Shown here in pieces: positions 61,050-64,000 of a DNA stretch of 64,000 bases. A program made the position numbers and the translations under genes. Source of the stretch: an uncultured Eubacteriales bacterium (GTDB lineage: Bacteria > Bacillota > Clostridia > Peptostreptococcales > Anaerovoracaceae); contig CACZAM010000001.1 in assembly GCA_902779185.1 (NCBI GenBank), positions 100,927 to 164,926 on the forward strand, written 5' to 3'. The notes beneath the pieces are model-generated. The model did not search any database, was not told where the DNA came from, and saw nothing but the letters and a program-made list of their open reading frames with translations. The number at the start of each line of letters is the position of its first letter. The stretch's first letter is position 1.

Positions 61050-62282
61050 ATGAAGAAAAGACTTATTGCTTTATTGGTTTGCTTAGTAATGGTAATGATG
61101 CCAATGCTGGCAGCCTGCGGCGGCGGTGGCGGCGGCGGAGAAGAAGCTCCTGCTGCTGATGAGGGCGGCGTAAAAGTCGGTCTGATCACGCTCCACGACG
61201 AGAACTCGACATACGACCTGAACTTCATCAATGCGTTCAAGGATTCTATGGCGAATCTCGGAATCAGCGAGGAAAACTACATGATCAAGACAAACATTCC
61301 TGAAGGCCAGGAGTGCTATGATACTGCAGCAGACCTTGTTGACGCAGGATGCAACATCATCTTCGCAGACTCGTTCGGACATGAAGCTTACATGATCCAG
61401 GCTGCAAAGGAATTCCCTGATGTCCAGTTCTGCCACGCTACAGGCACAAAGGCTCATACTGAGAATCTGCCAAACTACCACAACGCTTTCGCTGCTATCT
61501 ATGAGGGTCGTTACCTCGCAGGTGTTGCTGCAGGAATGAAGCTCAATGAGATCAAGGATGCAGGCAAGCTCAAGGGCGATGTACCTAAGATGGGTTACGT
61601 AGGCGCGTTCACATACGCAGAGGTAGTATCCGGATACACATCCTTCTATCTCGGTGCAAAGAGCGTATGCCCGGATGTAGTAATGGACGTTACATTCACA
61701 GGTTCATGGTATGATGAGACAGCTGAGAAGGAAGGCGCTAACAAGCTGATCCAGGGCGGATGCGATCTTATCTCGCAGCACGCAGACTCCATGGGAGCTC
61801 CTACAGCATGCGAAGAGGCAGGAATTCCTGACGTATCCTACAACGGAAGCACAAAGAGCGCTGCTCCTAACACCTACATCATCTCGTCCAGAATCAACTG
61901 GTCGCCATACTATGAATTCGTAGTAAACGCAGTTAAGAACGGCGAGGAGATCCCTGCAGACTGGACAGGAACCATCGACACAGGTTCTGTAGAGCTCACA
62001 GAGCTCAACGAGGATGTTGCTGCTGAAGGTACTGCAGCTAAGCTCGAAGAGGTCAAGGCCGGCCTCTGTGACGGATCCATCCACGTATTCGACTGCGCTG
62101 CTATCTCCGTTGAGGGCAAGCCGCTTGATTCGTATCAGGCTGACGTAGACGACATGGGTGACTATGCACCGGATACAGAAGTTGTATCTGATGGATACTT
62201 CCATGAGTCCGAGTTCAGATCGGCTCCATACTTCGACCTGAACATCGACGGAATCAACCTGCTCGATACTAACTTCGGCTAA
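61050..62282 (+). CDS. BMP-family ABC transporter substrate-binding lipoprotein
   Basis: ATG 61050 (nine bases from GGGAGG; 61044 also possible) gives 410 residues. A lipoprotein signal ends in LAAC near 23, followed by a run of seven Gly and an acidic linker. The BMP/PnrA fold shows KVGLITLHDENSTYD, DSFGHEAY, GRYLAGVAAGMK and GYVGAFTYAEVVSGYTSFYLGAK. It captures a nucleoside or purine-type ligand outside the cell for the ATPase and permease encoded next. Codon use suggests high expression. Confidence 0.93.
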   Translation: MKKRLIALLVCLVMVMMPMLAACGGGGGGGEEAPAADEGGVKVGLITLHDENSTYDLNFINAFKDSMANLGISEENYMIKTNIPEGQECYDTAADLVDAGCNIIFADSFGHEAYMIQAAKEFPDVQFCHATGTKAHTENLPNYHNAFAAIYEGRYLAGVAAGMKLNEIKDAGKLKGDVPKMGYVGAFTYAEVVSGYTSFYLGAKSVCPDVVMDVTFTGSWYDETAEKEGANKLIQGGCDLISQHADSMGAPTACEEAGIPDVSYNGSTKSAAPNTYIISSRINWSPYYEFVVNAVKNGEEIPADWTGTIDTGSVELTELNEDVAAEGTAAKLEEVKAGLCDGSIHVFDCAAISVEGKPLDSYQADVDDMGDYAPDTEVVSDGYFHESEFRSAPYFDLNIDGINLLDTNFG

Positions 62283-62315
62283 ACTACAGTTTAAAAAAAG
62301 CATTTCAATAGTTCT

Positions 62316-62343
62316 GACCGGTCCCGTTCAGGCGGGACCGGTC
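62316..62343 (+). other. Intercistronic GC-rich hairpin
   Basis: GACCGGTCCCG (62316-62326) pairs perfectly with CGGGACCGGTC (62333-62343) with loop TTCAGG. No T-run follows, so read-through to the ATPase is likely; it would protect the abundant binding-protein mRNA and lower downstream expression. Confidence 0.7.
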
Positions 62344-62380
62344 AAATTATAAGATTCGATATCGGAAAGGGGAGATTATT

Positions 62381-63949
62381 TTGCAAGACAGCAGAACACC
62401 CGCAGTTTCGATGAGAAACATTACAAAAACATTCGGCACCATAGTAGCCAACAACAAGGTCGACCTCGACATCTACAAGGGCGAGATCCTTTCTCTCCTC
62501 GGAGAGAACGGTTCCGGCAAGACCACGTTGATGAACATGCTGTCCGGAATTTATTATCCTGATGAGGGCGAGATCCTTATTGACGGCAAGCCTGTACAGA
62601 TCTCATCGCCTAAGGACGCATATGATTACGGTATCGGAATGATCCACCAGCACTTCAAGCTGGTGAACATATTCAGCGCTGCGCAGAATATCATCCTCGG
62701 CATGGAAACCGATCATGGGGTCAAAAACTCCCGTTTCGGAAAGCTGGACATTGAGAGAGCCTCAAAGCGCATCCGCGAGATCTGCGATCTTTACGGATTT
62801 GATGTCGATCCTGACCAGAAGGTCTATGACATGTCCGTATCGCAGAAGCAGACGGTAGAGATCGTTAAGGTGCTTTACAGAGGAGCGGACATTCTGATAC
62901 TTGATGAGCCTACCGCCGTTCTGACTCCGCAGGAGACAGAAAAACTCTTCAATGTGCTGCGCAACATGAAGGCAGACGGAAAGACTGTCATTATTATTAC
63001 TCACAAGCTTCACGAGGTAGAGGCCATCTCGGACAGAGTGGCAATACTTCGCAAGGGCGAGTACATAGGAGATCTGATAACAAGCGAGACCAACGCTCAG
63101 GAAATGACCAACATGATGGTAGGGCGCGAGGTCAAGCTCAATATAGACAGACCTGAACCAAAGAATGTGAAACCTCGTATCAAAATAAAAGATATGACAG
63201 TCAGGTCTGAAGACGGCATCCTCAAACTCGATCATGTTTCCTTTACAGCCAACACTGGAGAAGTGCTCGGCATCGCCGGTATCTCAGGCTGCGGCCAGAA
63301 GGAGCTTCTTGAAGCAATAGCCGGACTTCAGCCTATCGAAAAAGGCGAGATCATATATGTTGAGGATGACGGATCAGAAACGAATCTCGTAGGAATGGAT
63401 CCTCTCGAGATCGACAAAAAAGGCGTTTCACTCGCGTTCGTACCGGAAGACCGGCTCGGCATGGGCCTTGTGGCAAACATGAACCTTGCAGACAACATGA
63501 TGCTTAGGTCCTTCAGGAGAAAGGGCAGCATTGCCGGATTCACGGACCGCAAGACACCTTGGGAACTCGCAGAAAAGGTTGTTGAAGAACTCGAAGTCGT
63601 TACTCCGGGTATAGAAACACCGGTCCGGAGACTTTCAGGAGGAAACGTACAGAAGGTGCTGGTAGGCCGTGAGATAGCCATGAACCCTACGGTGCTGATG
63701 TCTGCATACGCAGTCAGAGGACTCGACATCAACGCCTCATATACTATTTACGATCTTATCAACCAGCAGAAAGAACGCGGAGTAGCCGTAATCTTCGTCG
63801 GCGAAGACCTCGACGTTCTGCTCGAGCTCAGCGACCGCATACTGGTACTGTGCGGAGGCAAAGTGAGCGGTATCGTTGACGGCAGAACAGCAGACAAGAA
63901 TTCAGTCGGACTGCTCATGACAAAGGTCGGAGGTGATGCAGTTGGATAA
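62381..63949 (+). CDS. BMP-system (nucleoside-type) ABC transporter ATP-binding protein
   Basis: It starts at TTG 62381 with AAAGGGGAG upstream; 522 residues with two ATPase halves. The first has Walker A GENGSGKTT near 41-49, a variant signature MSVSQKQTVEI and ILDEPTAVLTPQE. The second has a degenerate P-loop GISGCGQKE, FVPEDRLGMG and signature LSGGNVQKV; the Walker B aspartate region reads MSAYAVRGLD, so hydrolysis probably occurs in the first half. This is the NupO/RbsA-type double ATPase that works with BMP proteins. Confidence 0.93.
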   Translation: MQDSRTPAVSMRNITKTFGTIVANNKVDLDIYKGEILSLLGENGSGKTTLMNMLSGIYYPDEGEILIDGKPVQISSPKDAYDYGIGMIHQHFKLVNIFSAAQNIILGMETDHGVKNSRFGKLDIERASKRIREICDLYGFDVDPDQKVYDMSVSQKQTVEIVKVLYRGADILILDEPTAVLTPQETEKLFNVLRNMKADGKTVIIITHKLHEVEAISDRVAILRKGEYIGDLITSETNAQEMTNMMVGREVKLNIDRPEPKNVKPRIKIKDMTVRSEDGILKLDHVSFTANTGEVLGIAGISGCGQKELLEAIAGLQPIEKGEIIYVEDDGSETNLVGMDPLEIDKKGVSLAFVPEDRLGMGLVANMNLADNMMLRSFRRKGSIAGFTDRKTPWELAEKVVEELEVVTPGIETPVRRLSGGNVQKVLVGREIAMNPTVLMSAYAVRGLDINASYTIYDLINQQKERGVAVIFVGEDLDVLLELSDRILVLCGGKVSGIVDGRTADKNSVGLLMTKVGGDAVG

Positions 63950-64000
63950 GCAGAAAAAAGAACCATTGATCCACATCACTAAGAGAAAGATGATCTCTAA
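63942..64000 (+). CDS. ABC transporter permease, N-terminus only (partial)
   Basis: An open frame overlapping the ATPase stop runs off the right edge. TTG 63942 lies eight bases after GGAGG; ATG 63936 and GTG 63933 are in frame but too close to it. The few residues (LDKQKKEPLIHITKRK) look like the charged N-terminal tail of a BMP-system permease (NupP-like), the expected next gene. Confidence 0.6.
   Translation, partial: MDKQKKEPLIHITKRKMIS

Noticed and set aside
1-64000. CRISPR arrays, insertion sequences, prophage genes, tRNA or rRNA genes
   Set aside because: No direct-repeat arrays, transposase or integrase genes or cloverleaf-like sequences were seen, and all intergenic gaps are shorter than about 250 bases.

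Overview
The window reads as a chromosomal segment of a strictly anaerobic, amino-acid- and aldehyde-metabolising Firmicute of the class Clostridia. This is inferred from two tungsten-type aldehyde:ferredoxin oxidoreductases (AORs), many ferredoxin-like proteins, 2-hydroxyacyl-CoA dehydratase subunits, ECF and BMP-type transporters, strong AGGAGG ribosome binding sites with frequent GTG/TTG starts, and a middling GC content judged by eye. A Family XIII/Anaerovoracaceae-like gut or oral organism is possible, but that is a guess. Coding density is very high. No gap between genes exceeds about 250 bases, and I see no tRNA, rRNA, insertion sequence, phage or CRISPR array.

Layout. 1-431: the end of an L-fucose isomerase-like gene and its terminator. 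516-5398: an ECF transporter (S component, double ATPase, T component), an S-adenosylmethionine hydrolase (DUF62) and an EamA permease. 5407-8311: two 2-hydroxyacyl-CoA dehydratase-type subunits without an activator, a 51-residue membrane peptide and a terminator. 8439-18115: eight tightly packed genes between two terminators (an ene-reductase/SDR fusion, a tocopherol-cyclase-like protein, an iron alcohol dehydrogenase, a D-aminoacylase-like amidohydrolase, AOR1, a ferredoxin, a ThiS/MoaD-like protein and a 67-residue protein ending in Gly-Gly). 18193-23885 (minus strand): a four-cluster ferredoxin, AOR2, MoaD, and NuoE-, NuoF- and NuoG-like subunits, which look like an NADH-linked AOR complex. 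24049-28038: a LysR regulator, a ThiF/MoeB-like protein and two FAD enzymes.

28041-35926 holds the cofactor and metal supply for these enzymes: moaC, moaA, a MOSC-MogA fusion, the tungstate transporter tupABC, moeA and a second moeA fused to a periplasmic-binding-protein-like domain. With the two AORs this forms a tungsten-enzyme island of about 20 kb, with no moaE in view. 35959-39009 (minus strand) carries a zinc-ribbon protein, an Fe-S aldo/keto reductase and an M32 carboxypeptidase. 39086-44852 has a MATE exporter and potassium genes: a channel with a C-terminal RyR-like domain facing trkH-trkA.

44947-47646 encodes a TetM/EF-G-like GTPase fused to a YacP/Rae1-type NYN nuclease, the most striking single protein here. 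After it come a cyclophilin lipoprotein, mscL, an M20 peptidase with a YfcC-type permease, a domain-permuted GH3 glycosidase, azlCD, an OFA-type MFS permease, a COG2509 flavoprotein, threonine synthase, a PLP enzyme of unknown function, and a BMP-type nucleoside ABC transporter that runs off the right edge.
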